From Streptomyces sp. BK340 (lineage in GTDB: Bacteria; Actinomycetota; Actinomycetes; Streptomycetales; Streptomycetaceae): DNA of 64,000 nucleotides. Below, one piece after another: positions 56,711 to 64,000 of this stretch. A program made the position numbers and the translations under genes. Each line of letters starts with the position of its first letter. Within the stretch, counting starts at the first letter, position 1. Location of the stretch: the NCBI RefSeq assembly GCF_007827595.1, contig NZ_VISR01000001.1, forward strand, positions 1 through 64,000. Reading direction: 5' to 3'. The notes below the pieces were generated by a model that had not been told where the DNA came from, did no database searches, and saw only the letters and a program-made list of their open reading frames with translations.

Positions 56711-58307
56711 AGGCGAGAGCCACGAGATCCGCGTAGTCGGCGCCCCACAGGTCCTCGACACCGTCGGGCAGCAGGATGATCCGCTCGGGCTGGAGCGCCT
56801 CGACGGCGCCCTCGTCGTGGGTGACGAGGACGACCGCGCCCTTGTAGGTGCGCAGGGCGCCGAGGATCTCCTCGCGGCTGGCGGGGTCGAGGTTGTTGGT
56901 CGGCTCGTCCAGGAGGAGGACGTTCGCGGAGGAGACGACCAGGGTGGCGAGGGCGAGACGGGTCTTCTCGCCGCCGGAGAGGACGCCGGCGGGCTTGTCG
57001 ACGTCGTCGCCGGAGAAGAGGAACGAGCCGAGCACCTTGCGGACCTCCACGAGGTCCATGTCGGGGGCGGCCGAGCGCATGTTCTCCAGGACCGTGCGGT
57101 CGGGGTCCAGGGTCTCGTGCTCCTGGGCGTAGTAGCCCAGCTTGAGGCCGTGGCCGGGGCGGACCTCGCCGGTGTCGGGCTGCTCCACCCCGCCGAGCAG
57201 ACGCAGCAGGGTGGTCTTGCCGGCACCGTTGAGGCCGAGGATCACGACGCGCGAGCCCTTGTCGATGGCCAGGTCGACGTCGGTGAAGATCTCCAGGGAG
57301 CCGTACGACTTCGACAGGCCCTCCGCCATCAGCGGGGTCCTGCCGCAGGGCGCCGGCTCCGGGAAGCGGAGCTTGGCGACCTTGTCGGACTGGCGGACCG
57401 CCTCCAGGCCGGACAGCAGCTTGTCCGCCCGGCGGGCCATGTTCTGCGCGGCGACCGTCTTGGTGGCCTTGGCGCGCATCTTGTCGGCCTGCGCGTTGAG
57501 GGCGGCGGCCTTCTTCTCGGCGTTGGCGCGCTCGCGCTTGCGGCGCTTCTCGTCGGCCTCGCGCTGCTGCTGGTAGAGCTTCCAGCCCATGTTGTAGAAG
57601 TCGATCTGGGAGCGGTTGGCGTCCAGGTAGAACACCTTGTTGACGACCGTCTCGACCAGGTCGACGTCGTGGGAGATCACGATGAAGCCGCCACGGTAGG
57701 TCTTCAGGTAGTCGCGCAGCCAGACGATCGAGTCGGCGTCGAGGTGGTTCGTCGGCTCGTCGAGCAGCAGCGTGTCGGCGTCGGAGAAGAGGATCCGGGC
57801 CAGCTCGACACGGCGGCGCTGACCGCCGGAGAGCGTGTGCAGGGGCTGGCCGAGCACCCGGTCGGGCAGGTTGAGCGCGGCGGCGATGGTGGCGGCCTCG
57901 GCCTCGGCGGCGTACCCGCCCTTGGTGAGGAACTCGGTCTCCTGGCGCTCGTACTGCTTGAGGGCCTTCTCGCGGGTCGCGCCCTGGCCGTTGGCGATCC
58001 GCTGCTCGTTGTCGCGCATCTTGCGGATCAGCACGTCGAGGCCGCGCGCGGAGAGGATGCGGTCACGGGCGAGGACGTCGAGGTCGCCGGTGCGGGGGTC
58101 CTGCGGGAGGTAGCCGACCTCGCCGGAGCGGGCGACGTTGCCGGCGGCCGGGATGCCTTCTCCGGCGAGGACCTTGGTGAGGGTGGTCTTGCCTGCGCCG
58201 TTGCGGCCGACGAGACCGATGCGGTCGCCCTTGGCGACACGGAAGGTGGCGTTCTCGATGAGGACGCGCGCACCGGCGCGCAGCTCGATACCGGAGGCGG
58301 AGATCAC
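56709..58307 (-). CDS. ABC-F family ATPase (EttA/Uup-like translation factor)
   Basis: A 532-residue soluble protein with two ABC domains and no membrane segment. ABC1 has Walker A LVGRNGAGKTTL, signature LSGGQRRRVELAR and Walker B LLLDEPTNHLDADS. The ABC-F linker (about 235-300) is a basic coiled coil (DEKRRKRERANAEKKAAALN). ABC2 has LGLNGAGKTTLLRLLGG, LSGGEKTRLALAT and LLLDEPTNNLD. ABC-F proteins act on the ribosome E site, some giving antibiotic resistance. This one has the housekeeping look, with no antibiotic cluster nearby. GTG at 58307 has TGGAG 7 bp upstream. Confidence 0.93.
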   Translation of the reverse strand: MISASGIELRAGARVLIENATFRVAKGDRIGLVGRNGAGKTTLTKVLAGEGIPAAGNVARSGEVGYLPQDPRTGDLDVLARDRILSARGLDVLIRKMRDNEQRIANGQGATREKALKQYERQETEFLTKGGYAAEAEAATIAAALNLPDRVLGQPLHTLSGGQRRRVELARILFSDADTLLLDEPTNHLDADSIVWLRDYLKTYRGGFIVISHDVDLVETVVNKVFYLDANRSQIDFYNMGWKLYQQQREADEKRRKRERANAEKKAAALNAQADKMRAKATKTVAAQNMARRADKLLSGLEAVRQSDKVAKLRFPEPAPCGRTPLMAEGLSKSYGSLEIFTDVDLAIDKGSRVVILGLNGAGKTTLLRLLGGVEQPDTGEVRPGHGLKLGYYAQEHETLDPDRTVLENMRSAAPDMDLVEVRKVLGSFLFSGDDVDKPAGVLSGGEKTRLALATLVVSSANVLLLDEPTNNLDPASREEILGALRTYKGAVVLVTHDEGAVEALQPERIILLPDGVEDLWGADYADLVALA

Positions 58308-58589
58308 GGACAGACTCCAGGGCGTACGGGATTGGGCGGTGGGCGGCTGAGGACGTTCCCGCCGTCTAATGCGCGAGGAGAATGGCCATGGGCCAAGTCT
58401 AACGGGGCCGTGCAAGCGGTTTTTCTACGACCGCGCGTTCGGGCCGCTGTCCAGGGGCTGTTGCCCGGGAGGCGATGCCGTGACATGCACCACACTCGGG
58501 TCCGCCGAGGCGTTGTCGGTGGCGGCTGCAAGACTCGATGCGAGGACCGGACCCACGCACGAAGACCGACGCACCAAGGAGTGATCGGC

Positions 58590-59000
58590 ATGGCAGGCAC
58601 GGGCGGACGGCCGAGCATCTTTCCGACGCTGCTGTACGCGGACGCGAAGGCGGCGATCCGACAGCTCACGGAGGCCTTCGGCTTCACCGAGCTGTCGGTG
58701 TACGAGACGGAGGACGGCTCGGTGATGCACGCCGAGCTTGTTCAGGGCAACGGGGCGGTGATGGTCGGCTCCAAGGGCCGCGGCGGCCTCTTCGACACGG
58801 CGATGAAGGCCGCCGGGCCCGCGGGGGTGTACGTCGTCGTGGACGATGTCGACGTCCACCACCAGCGGGCCGTGGAGCACGGCGCGGAGATCCTGATGCC
58901 CCCGACGGACCAGGACTACGGCTCGCGGGACTACATGGCCCGGGACGCCGAGGGCAACATCTGGAGCTTCGGGACGTACGCCCCCGAGATCGGCGGCTGA
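58590..59000 (+). CDS. VOC-family (glyoxalase/bleomycin-resistance-like) protein
   Basis: A 136-residue protein of one VOC domain, the PhnB-like type. It starts with TLLYADAKAAIRQLTEAFGF followed by ELSVYETEDGSVMHAELVQG. The second half has VYVVVDDVDVHHQRAVEHGA and the ending YMARDAEGNIWSFGTY, where the Glu is a usual metal ligand. Substrate unknown. AAGGAG lies 9 bp upstream of ATG. The gap from the ABC-F start (58308-58589, 282 bp) is a divergent promoter region with no other gene seen. Confidence 0.9.
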   Translation: MAGTGGRPSIFPTLLYADAKAAIRQLTEAFGFTELSVYETEDGSVMHAELVQGNGAVMVGSKGRGGLFDTAMKAAGPAGVYVVVDDVDVHHQRAVEHGAEILMPPTDQDYGSRDYMARDAEGNIWSFGTYAPEIGG

Positions 59001-59030
59001 GCGGACCGGTCGCGCAGCCCGCCGGGAGAC

Positions 59031-60449
59031 CTATCCGCCGGTGTGCACCTGGAAGGCGGCCCGGCGCACGGCCTTGGCCAGGGCGGGGTCGGGGTGGGCG
59101 GCGGCCAGCGCGACCAGGACCTGCACGGTGCGCGGGTGGCCGACGGCGCGGACCTCGTCCAGCAGCGTGGGGACGGTGGGCTGCACGGCGGCCTCCAGGT
59201 GCCGTACCAGCATCTCCGTCTCGCCGTGGTCGGCGACGGCGGCGGCGGTGTCGACCCACAGCCAGGTGGCCTCCTCACGGGTGAGGACCTCGTGGGCGTC
59301 CTCCGGGTCGACGCCGTCGTGCTCGGCGAGCCACAGCAGGGCGTACGGCCGCAGGGCCGGGTCGTCGAGCACGGCGTGCACATCGGGCTCGGCGGGGGCG
59401 CCGACGACGCGCAGTGCCTCGAAGGCGAGGCCGCGCAGCAGGGCGTCCTCGCCGCGGGCGGCACCGAGCAGCTCGGTGACGGCGCTGCCGACGGGGCGTG
59501 CGGCGAGCCAGGCGCGGTACTCGGCGCGGGCCGCGTTGGGGCGGAGCTGTGCGCAGCCGCGGAGCATGTCCTCGGCGGCCTGCTCGATGTTGCCGGCCGG
59601 GCTCTGCGCGGCCACGCAGATCTGCTCCAGCTTGACCCAGACCGCCCAGCTGCCCAGCGGGGTGAGCGTGGCCTGGCCGTCGCCGTAGGTCAGGGCGCCG
59701 ACGGAGGCGAGGGCCCTCAGGGCCCAGTCGAGCAGGGGGGCGAGCGGGGTGTCCCCGACCGGTGCGGGTTCGGCCGGGCCCGGAGCCCCCGCGGGCCCTG
59801 CGGAGCCGGGCCCGTAGGGGATCTCGCAGCGCTCGGTGCGCAGTTCGGTGACCCGCTGCTGGAGCAGGTCGAGGAGCTGCTCGACCGGGACGGGACCGGC
59901 GGACAGCTGGAGGAAGGAGAGCACCTGGGGCATGGCCGAGACGACCTCGGCGACGGCGGCCGGCTCGTGGTCCGCGGGTTCCGGGCTGGCCAGCGACCAG
60001 GCGTCGAAGAGGGCGACCCAGCCGCGCAGCACGGCACTGTCGTCACGGTCCCAGGCGCGCAGGCGCCAGCCGGGGCGCGCGCTGTCCCCGTGCACCTCGA
60101 CGAGTCCGGCGAGGCGGGCGGTGTCCCACTCGGCGCGGACCTGCGCACTGCTCAGGGCGAGGTCGGCGGCGGCGCGCTCGGCGCTCGCGTCGGAGAGGGT
60201 GGCCTTGCCGTCGGCGGTGGCACCGTCGCGGCCGGGGCCGAGGGCGGCGTCGGCCCAGCGGGCGACGCGGACCGCACCGCCCAGTCCGGTGCGCGCCATT
60301 CTGGCCAGTTCAGCGGGGGCCGGGGTGCCCTCCGGCGGGCGGGGCGCGGGCCGGCGTGGGCGCCGCTGGTTCACAGCTCTGGGGGCGGCGGCCAGGGGTC
60401 GCGGTCGGACGAGTCGAAGCCTGGAGTCGCGCGGGATACGGGACGTCAC
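59031..60449 (-). CDS. Large Ala/Leu-rich protein of unknown function
   Basis: A 472-residue cytosolic protein. The first 70 residues are Arg/Pro-rich and probably disordered. A helical winged-helix-like segment near residues 85-150 (SAERAAADLALSSAQVRAEW; ARLAGLVEVHG) suggests a DNA-binding-like domain. The C-terminal 170 residues look like HEAT-type repeats (LLRGLAFEALRVVGAP, VPTLLDEVRAVGHPRTVQVL). I do not recognise the family; from memory it is conserved in Streptomyces. Start is uncertain: GTG at 60449 chosen as the beginning of consistent protein-like sequence. The frame is open for 300 codons further upstream. Confidence 0.7.
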   Translation of the reverse strand: MTSRIPRDSRLRLVRPRPLAAAPRAVNQRRPRRPAPRPPEGTPAPAELARMARTGLGGAVRVARWADAALGPGRDGATADGKATLSDASAERAAADLALSSAQVRAEWDTARLAGLVEVHGDSARPGWRLRAWDRDDSAVLRGWVALFDAWSLASPEPADHEPAAVAEVVSAMPQVLSFLQLSAGPVPVEQLLDLLQQRVTELRTERCEIPYGPGSAGPAGAPGPAEPAPVGDTPLAPLLDWALRALASVGALTYGDGQATLTPLGSWAVWVKLEQICVAAQSPAGNIEQAAEDMLRGCAQLRPNAARAEYRAWLAARPVGSAVTELLGAARGEDALLRGLAFEALRVVGAPAEPDVHAVLDDPALRPYALLWLAEHDGVDPEDAHEVLTREEATWLWVDTAAAVADHGETEMLVRHLEAAVQPTVPTLLDEVRAVGHPRTVQVLVALAAAHPDPALAKAVRRAAFQVHTGG

Positions 60450-60628
60450 GGGTGCAGTCTTCCGGTTGACGGTCCGAAAACCCAAACGGAATGTCACGGG
60501 GGGCGACGGGGCTGGCCAACGCACCGGGGGCGATGACGGGCGAGGAGACATGATCAGGCCAGTCGTTCGACCTTGAACGGAACGTCTGGAACCGGGGCCT
60601 CCGACTTGTACCGACGGAGCGGGGGACC

Positions 60629-61756
60629 TCACATCAGCGGGGTGAGGAAGCGGCGCAGACGCTCCTCGTACTCCTTGGGGTCCGCGTTCCACATCGCCCC
60701 GTGCGGAGCCTGCGGCACGGTGTGCAGGGCGACGCGGTCGGGACGGCGGGCGGCCAGGCGCCGGGAGTACTCCCACGGGGCGACCGTGTCGTCCGGGCCG
60801 TGGATGATCAGGGTCGGCACGCCGAGCAGCCCGGGGTCGGCGGTCTCCCCCGCCCCGTCGGCGTTGAGACCGGCCCGGCCCTGCGCGGCCCACACGGCGA
60901 GCGGCAGCAGGGGTTCGGGGGTGTGGCGGGCCTGGGCGAGGGCGCGCAGGGTGGCCGGCCAGCTGAGCACCGGCGAGTCGAGGACCAGCCCGGCGACCCG
61001 CTCGCGCACGACGGAGTGCTCGGCGGCGCGCAGGGCCATGGTGGCGCCGGTGGACCAGCCGAGCAGGATGACCCGGCGGGCGCCGTAGCGGACGGCGTAG
61101 CGGATCGCGGCGTCCACATCGCGCCACTCGGTCTCGCCGAGGTGGCTCAGGCCGTCCGGCGGGCGTGGGGCGCCGAGGTCGCCGCGGTAGGCGAGCGCGA
61201 GGATCGGCAGGCGGCGGCCGTGCAGGAACTCCATGACGTTCATGGCGTGCTCGCGGGTGGTGCCGAGGCCGTGCACGGCGATCACCCAGGTGTCCCGGTG
61301 GCCGGGCACGAACCAGGCGGGCAGGTTCCCGAGTTCGCCGGGCACGTCGATGTCGGCGTGTTCGAGGCCGAGGGCGGCGTCCGGGTTGCCGACGTGCACG
61401 TTCGGGGTGAACCACACGGAGTCGCCGGCGGCGAGGGTGCCGTGCGTGACGCGTACGAGCCGGCGTACGACGGTGTCGGCGGTGTGCGCGGCCGCGGCCA
61501 GGACGGGACCGACGACCGCGTGGGACCCGTCGCCGGCCAGGCCGTAGGTGCCGGGGCGCAGCGAGGCCAGGTCGCGGGTGAGGATGATCTGTCCCGCGGC
61601 CGTGCCGTGCACGGTCAGCCGGGGTTCGGTGGGCAGCGGGCGGCCCGGGGGCGCCTTCAGCGCAGCGTCACTGGCGAGCCGCCCGGCGGCCACTGAGGCC
61701 GCGCCGGCGGCCAGAACCGCGGTGAGTGCGGCGGCGGTCGCTCTGACGGTGCCCAC
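60629..61756 (-). CDS. Membrane-anchored or exported alpha/beta hydrolase
   Basis: A 375-residue protein with an N-terminal hydrophobic segment (residues 5-25; ALTAVLAAGAASVAAGRLAS) that may be a signal anchor. The alpha/beta-hydrolase fold follows: oxyanion HG in VIAVHGLGTTREHAMNV, nucleophile elbow ILLGWSTGATMALRA (GxSxG), acid in TLIIHGPDDTVAPWEYS and catalytic His in VPQAPHGAMWNADPKEYEE. The domain before it (residues 40-160) is beta-rich. Substrate unknown. Start GTG 61756 has a weak site (GGAAC). The gap to the downstream unknown gene (60450-60628) shows no gene. Confidence 0.87.
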   Translation of the reverse strand: MGTVRATAAALTAVLAAGAASVAAGRLASDAALKAPPGRPLPTEPRLTVHGTAAGQIILTRDLASLRPGTYGLAGDGSHAVVGPVLAAAAHTADTVVRRLVRVTHGTLAAGDSVWFTPNVHVGNPDAALGLEHADIDVPGELGNLPAWFVPGHRDTWVIAVHGLGTTREHAMNVMEFLHGRRLPILALAYRGDLGAPRPPDGLSHLGETEWRDVDAAIRYAVRYGARRVILLGWSTGATMALRAAEHSVVRERVAGLVLDSPVLSWPATLRALAQARHTPEPLLPLAVWAAQGRAGLNADGAGETADPGLLGVPTLIIHGPDDTVAPWEYSRRLAARRPDRVALHTVPQAPHGAMWNADPKEYEERLRRFLTPLM

Positions 61757-61944
61757 GGGTTCCAGTGTCGTGCGGGTTCTCGATACGGGCCAGCGGAACG
61801 GCGAGGGTGGCCGGGATCCGGCGGGGTGCGGGGGGGCGTGGCACCGCCGCGGGCGTGCGCGGCGGCCGGGCTCCGTCCCGGAAACGTGCGCCGTGGCCGA
61901 ACGCCGCCGCGGCGAAGAGAGCCGACGGGCCGGGCCGGCGCAGT

Positions 61945-61972
61945 GAGCTGCGAGCTGCGAGCTGCGAGCTGC
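61945..61972. repeat. Heptanucleotide tandem repeat, four perfect copies
   Basis: GAGCTGC is repeated four times head to tail, followed by a partial GAGG. It lies between the aldolase and hydrolase genes (both minus), in the 245-bp stretch 61757-62001 that otherwise holds no recognisable gene. Seven-base repeats can expand and contract by strand slippage. Confidence 0.9.
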
Positions 61973-62001
61973 GAGGCGACGGAGGCGGACGAGCCGCCGG
62001 G

Positions 62002-62676
62002 TCAGCCGCGTTGGCCGTAGCCCTTCAGACGTGCGCCGGCCTCCTCCATCTGTCCGTCCGTCAGCAGGGAGGGCGTCAGGCCCGGCGCGGACGATGCCGT
62101 CAGCCACACGCGGCACATCCACTCCAGCTGGGCGGTGCGGTCGTAGGCCTGGTCGAGGCTGGTGCCGTAGGTGATCGCGCCGTGGTTCTGCAGAAGGCAG
62201 CCGGAGCGGTCGGCGAGGGCGTCGAGCATGTTCGCGGCCAGCTCGTCGGTGCCGTAGGTCGCGTAGCGGGCGACGCGCACGCGGCCGCCGAGGGCGCCGG
62301 CCATGTAGTGGATCGGCGGCAGCTCGGCCACGAGGGTGGAGACGGCCGTGGCGTGCACGGCGTGGGTGTGGACCACGGCCCGGGCGTCGGTGGTGCGGTA
62401 GACGGCGAGGTGCATGGGCAGTTCGCTGGTCGGCGCGAGCGTGCCGAGCACCTGCCGCCCGTCGAGGTCGACGCCGGTGATGTCGTCCGGGCCCAGCCGG
62501 TCGTAGGGCACACCCGAAGGGGTGACCAGCACGACGTCCCCGACGCGTGCCGAGACGTTTCCCGAGGTGCCGACGACCAGTCCGTCGGCTACCGTCCGGC
62601 GGGCCGTGGCGACCAGCGCCTCCCAGACGCGCGCCGCTTCCGCTTCCCGTTCCGCTTCCCGCCGCTGTTCAGCCAT
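62002..62676 (-). CDS. Class II aldolase/adducin-family protein (fuculose-phosphate aldolase-like)
   Basis: A 224-residue zinc-dependent aldolase-fold protein. The substrate loop is GLVVGTSGNVSARVGD, then TPSGVPYDRLGPDDITGVDL and SELPMHLAVYRTTDARAVVH. The zinc histidines lie in VVHTHAVHATAV, and a further segment is LQNHGAITYGTSLDQAYDR. It would cleave a sugar phosphate to dihydroxyacetone phosphate and an aldehyde, or act in methionine salvage or 5-deoxysugar disposal, as other members do. Start ATG 62676 with AGGA upstream; longer alternatives are Arg-rich and unlikely. Confidence 0.88.
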   Translation of the reverse strand: MAEQRREAEREAEAARVWEALVATARRTVADGLVVGTSGNVSARVGDVVLVTPSGVPYDRLGPDDITGVDLDGRQVLGTLAPTSELPMHLAVYRTTDARAVVHTHAVHATAVSTLVAELPPIHYMAGALGGRVRVARYATYGTDELAANMLDALADRSGCLLQNHGAITYGTSLDQAYDRTAQLEWMCRVWLTASSAPGLTPSLLTDGQMEEAGARLKGYGQRG

Positions 62677-62863
62677 GCCGCGATCCTGCCAGCCGGCCCG
62701 GCCCGGAGCTGCCCGTCGGCGTGCTTCAGGCCGGAACCCGCACCGCCGAACGGGTGAAGACCGCCGCGAAACACCCGAAAACATCATGATTCAAGTGATC
62801 ATCAGGCATTCAATGATCCTCCTACCCGCCGGCCGACGTTCCACCGCCACTCCAGGGGGACAC

Positions 62864-63625
62864 ATGCCTCGTGCTCGCACCGCCTCCCGCTCCCGTCGCC
62901 GCGCGGGCGTTCTCGCGGCCGCCACCGCCGCGCTCGCCCTCTCGGGCACCCAGGCCGTGGCAGCCGGGTCACCGGCGTCCGCCGTGGGCCCCCTCCGGGG
63001 CCACGACGTGTCGTCCCACCAGAAGCACGTCGACTTCCCCGCGGCCCGGTCGGACGGCGCACGGTTCACCTACATCAAGGCGACCGAGGCCACGAGCTAC
63101 CGCAACCCCTACTTCGACCGGCAGTACGAGGGCGCGCGCGAGGCGGGCCTGGTCCGGGGCGCGTACCACTTCGCCCGGCCGGACCGCTCCTCGGGCGCCG
63201 AGCAGGCCGCGTACTTCGTGCAGCACGGCGGGGACTGGAGCGCGGACGGCTGGACGCTGCCGCCCGCGCTCGACATCGAGTACAACCCGTACGACGACGA
63301 GCACAAGTGCTACGGGCTGGACCCGGAGCGGATGGTCGACTGGATCCACTCCTTCAGCGACGAGGTCGAGCGGGAGACCGGCCGGCGCCCGGTCATCTAC
63401 ACCACCGCCCACTGGTGGGAGGCCTGCACCGGCGACAGTCGCGCCTTCGCGGCCGACCACCCCCTGTGGATCGCCCGGCACGGCACGTCGGACCCGGGAG
63501 AACTGCCGGGCGGCTGGACGCACTGGACCTTCTGGCAGTTCGGCACGGAGGGCGGCCTGCCGGGTGACCAGAATCTCTTCAACGGGCCGCCGAGCCGGCT
63601 GCGGGCCTTCGCGCGGGGTTGGTAG
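62864..63625 (+). CDS. Secreted GH25 muramidase (lysozyme)
   Basis: A 253-residue exported enzyme. Signal peptide at residues 1-34 (arginine-rich start, then GVLAAATAALALSGTQAVAA). GH25 domain: GHDVSSHQKHVDFPAARSDG with the first catalytic Asp, TYIKATEATSYRNPYFDRQ, GAYHFARPDRSSGA, PPALDIEYNPY with the catalytic Asp/Glu, and WTFWQFGTEGGLPGDQNLFN at the end. It hydrolyses MurNAc-GlcNAc linkages in peptidoglycan. CCAGGGGGA precedes the ATG. It resembles cellosyl/lysozyme M1 of Streptomyces. No holin or phage genes are near, so it is a cellular enzyme. Confidence 0.94.
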   Translation: MPRARTASRSRRRAGVLAAATAALALSGTQAVAAGSPASAVGPLRGHDVSSHQKHVDFPAARSDGARFTYIKATEATSYRNPYFDRQYEGAREAGLVRGAYHFARPDRSSGAEQAAYFVQHGGDWSADGWTLPPALDIEYNPYDDEHKCYGLDPERMVDWIHSFSDEVERETGRRPVIYTTAHWWEACTGDSRAFAADHPLWIARHGTSDPGELPGGWTHWTFWQFGTEGGLPGDQNLFNGPPSRLRAFARGW

Positions 63626-63699
63626 CCAAGGGGCGCCTGGAGTGCCGGACTCGAACGGAATTCCAGCCACCCCATGACGACACCCTGACGCCCGCCCCA

Positions 63700-63721
63700 G
63701 TTCACCTTCCGTTCACCCAGG
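63700..63721 (+). promoter_or_regulatory. PHO box (PhoP-binding direct repeat) upstream of the Pit transporter
   Basis: Two adjacent 11-nt direct repeat units, GTTCACCTTCC (63700-63710) and GTTCACCCAGG (63711-63721), match the Streptomyces PHO box unit (GTTCACC core). The site lies 47 bp upstream of the pit start codon. PhoP binding would induce the gene at low phosphate. Confidence 0.8.
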
Positions 63722-63768
63722 TTGCCTACGGTCCAACAGCCAACGACCTCGAACGATTGCCTGGGTAA

Positions 63769-64000
63769 ATGGAAAACTTCTCGCTGATCCTCGCGATTGT
63801 GGTGGTAACCGCACTCGCGTTCGATTTCACGAACGGTTTTCATGACACCGCCAACGCGATGGCCACCACCATCTCGACCGGTGCACTCAAGCCCAAGGTC
63901 GCGGTGGTCATGTCCGCCGCCCTCAACCTTGTAGGCGCTTTCCTCTCCGTGGAGGTCGCCAACACGATCTCCAAGGGCCTTGTCGATGAGAACGGCATCC
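63769..64000 (+). CDS. pitH2: Low-affinity inorganic phosphate transporter, Pit family (5' part)
   Basis: The first 77 codons of a Pit/PiT permease. The start MENFSLILAIVVVTALAFDF then TNGFHDTANAMATTI contains the family signature GxHDxANA. A second helix follows (VVMSAALNLVGAFLSVEVAN). The gene is cut by the window end. A PHO box sits 47 bp upstream. From memory, S. coelicolor has two pit genes and the one at this chromosomal position, pitH2, is phosphate-regulated, which fits. The ribosome site is weak (CTGGGTAA). Confidence 0.93.
   Translation, partial: MENFSLILAIVVVTALAFDFTNGFHDTANAMATTISTGALKPKVAVVMSAALNLVGAFLSVEVANTISKGLVDENGI

Noticed and set aside
61945..61972. Start of a CRISPR-like array
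   Set aside because: Seven-base units with no spacers are a simple tandem repeat; no CRISPR repeat or cas gene is in the window.
62864..63625. Phage endolysin indicating a prophage remnant
   Set aside because: The GH25 protein has its own signal peptide, and no holin, integrase or structural phage genes are near, so it is a cellular secreted muramidase.

Overview
The window is a high-GC actinobacterial chromosome segment that is clearly Streptomyces. The evidence is a 16S rRNA 5' end with a Streptomyces-type leader, two chaplin genes, a Spo0M homologue, a 'streptophobe' multipass protein, the small nucleoid protein Gbn, an InhA-type enoyl reductase, a PHO box and frequent GTG starts. From memory, the gene order around tyrS, moaA, the acetate-type symporter, the subtilase, gbn, the ABC-F ATPase and the Pit transporter matches the SCO1800-1845 part of the S. 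coelicolor core chromosome. I see no insertion sequence, integrase, prophage, CRISPR array or tRNA.

Layout. 1-620: 5' end of an rRNA operon leaving the window on the minus strand, with leader and repeated promoter elements. 675-5.9 kb: 3-methyladenine glycosylase, Spo0M, a PEBP protein, an HNH nuclease, an NfeD/SPFH pair and an ABC ATPase. 6-9.5 kb: a conserved unknown, two cysteine-free chaplins, and a GAF histidine kinase with its NarL-type regulator. 9.7-19.5 kb: an SDR coupled to a QueA-like gene, a secreted lytic transglycosylase, an FHA-FHA-ABCG transporter, the streptophobe protein, SerB and a SixA-type phosphatase. 19.7-22.3 kb: a CynX-type MFS exporter with a 38-residue membrane peptide downstream and a divergent FadR regulator. 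22.5-30.8 kb: fabG-fabI, tldD-tldE, tyrS, a GlsB-type protein, DUF3099 and moaA. 31-38.4 kb: an actP/DUF485 symporter operon, a secreted subtilase, a CoA-transferase, a CopD-like protein and a zinc alcohol dehydrogenase.

38.5-44.3 kb holds a VIT1/CCC1 transporter and a four-gene, translationally coupled catabolic-looking operon (acetoacetate-decarboxylase fold, SDR, two paralogous amidohydrolases). A TetR gene is divergent from it across a perfect 17-bp palindrome. 44.4-49.4 kb: a large protein with a textbook C3HC4 RING finger plus a TerD-like region, a DEDDh-BRCT exonuclease, a cysteine-rich mini-protein and a SURF1 protein. 49.4-56 kb: a GH15 enzyme, an SDR lacking its catalytic Tyr/Lys, a five-gene Asp23/AmaP envelope-stress operon with a divergent companion, and a crotonase. 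56-64 kb: gbn behind a dense GATC cluster, an ABC-F protein, a VOC protein, a large unknown, an alpha/beta hydrolase, a class II aldolase, a secreted GH25 muramidase, and the start of a Pit phosphate transporter behind a PHO box.

Themes that recur are cell envelope and development (Spo0M, chaplins, transglycosylase, muramidase, Asp23 cluster, Gbn), central lipid and amino-acid metabolism, and local transcription control by palindromes in divergent promoters. The items most worth follow-up are the RING/TerD protein, the GATC cluster at gbn, the TetR-controlled amidohydrolase operon, a terminator-bearing leader RNA before the 72-residue zinc-binding-like protein, and repeat elements inserted in frame into two genes. 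All coordinates, motifs and repeats were read by eye; no search or alignment was run.
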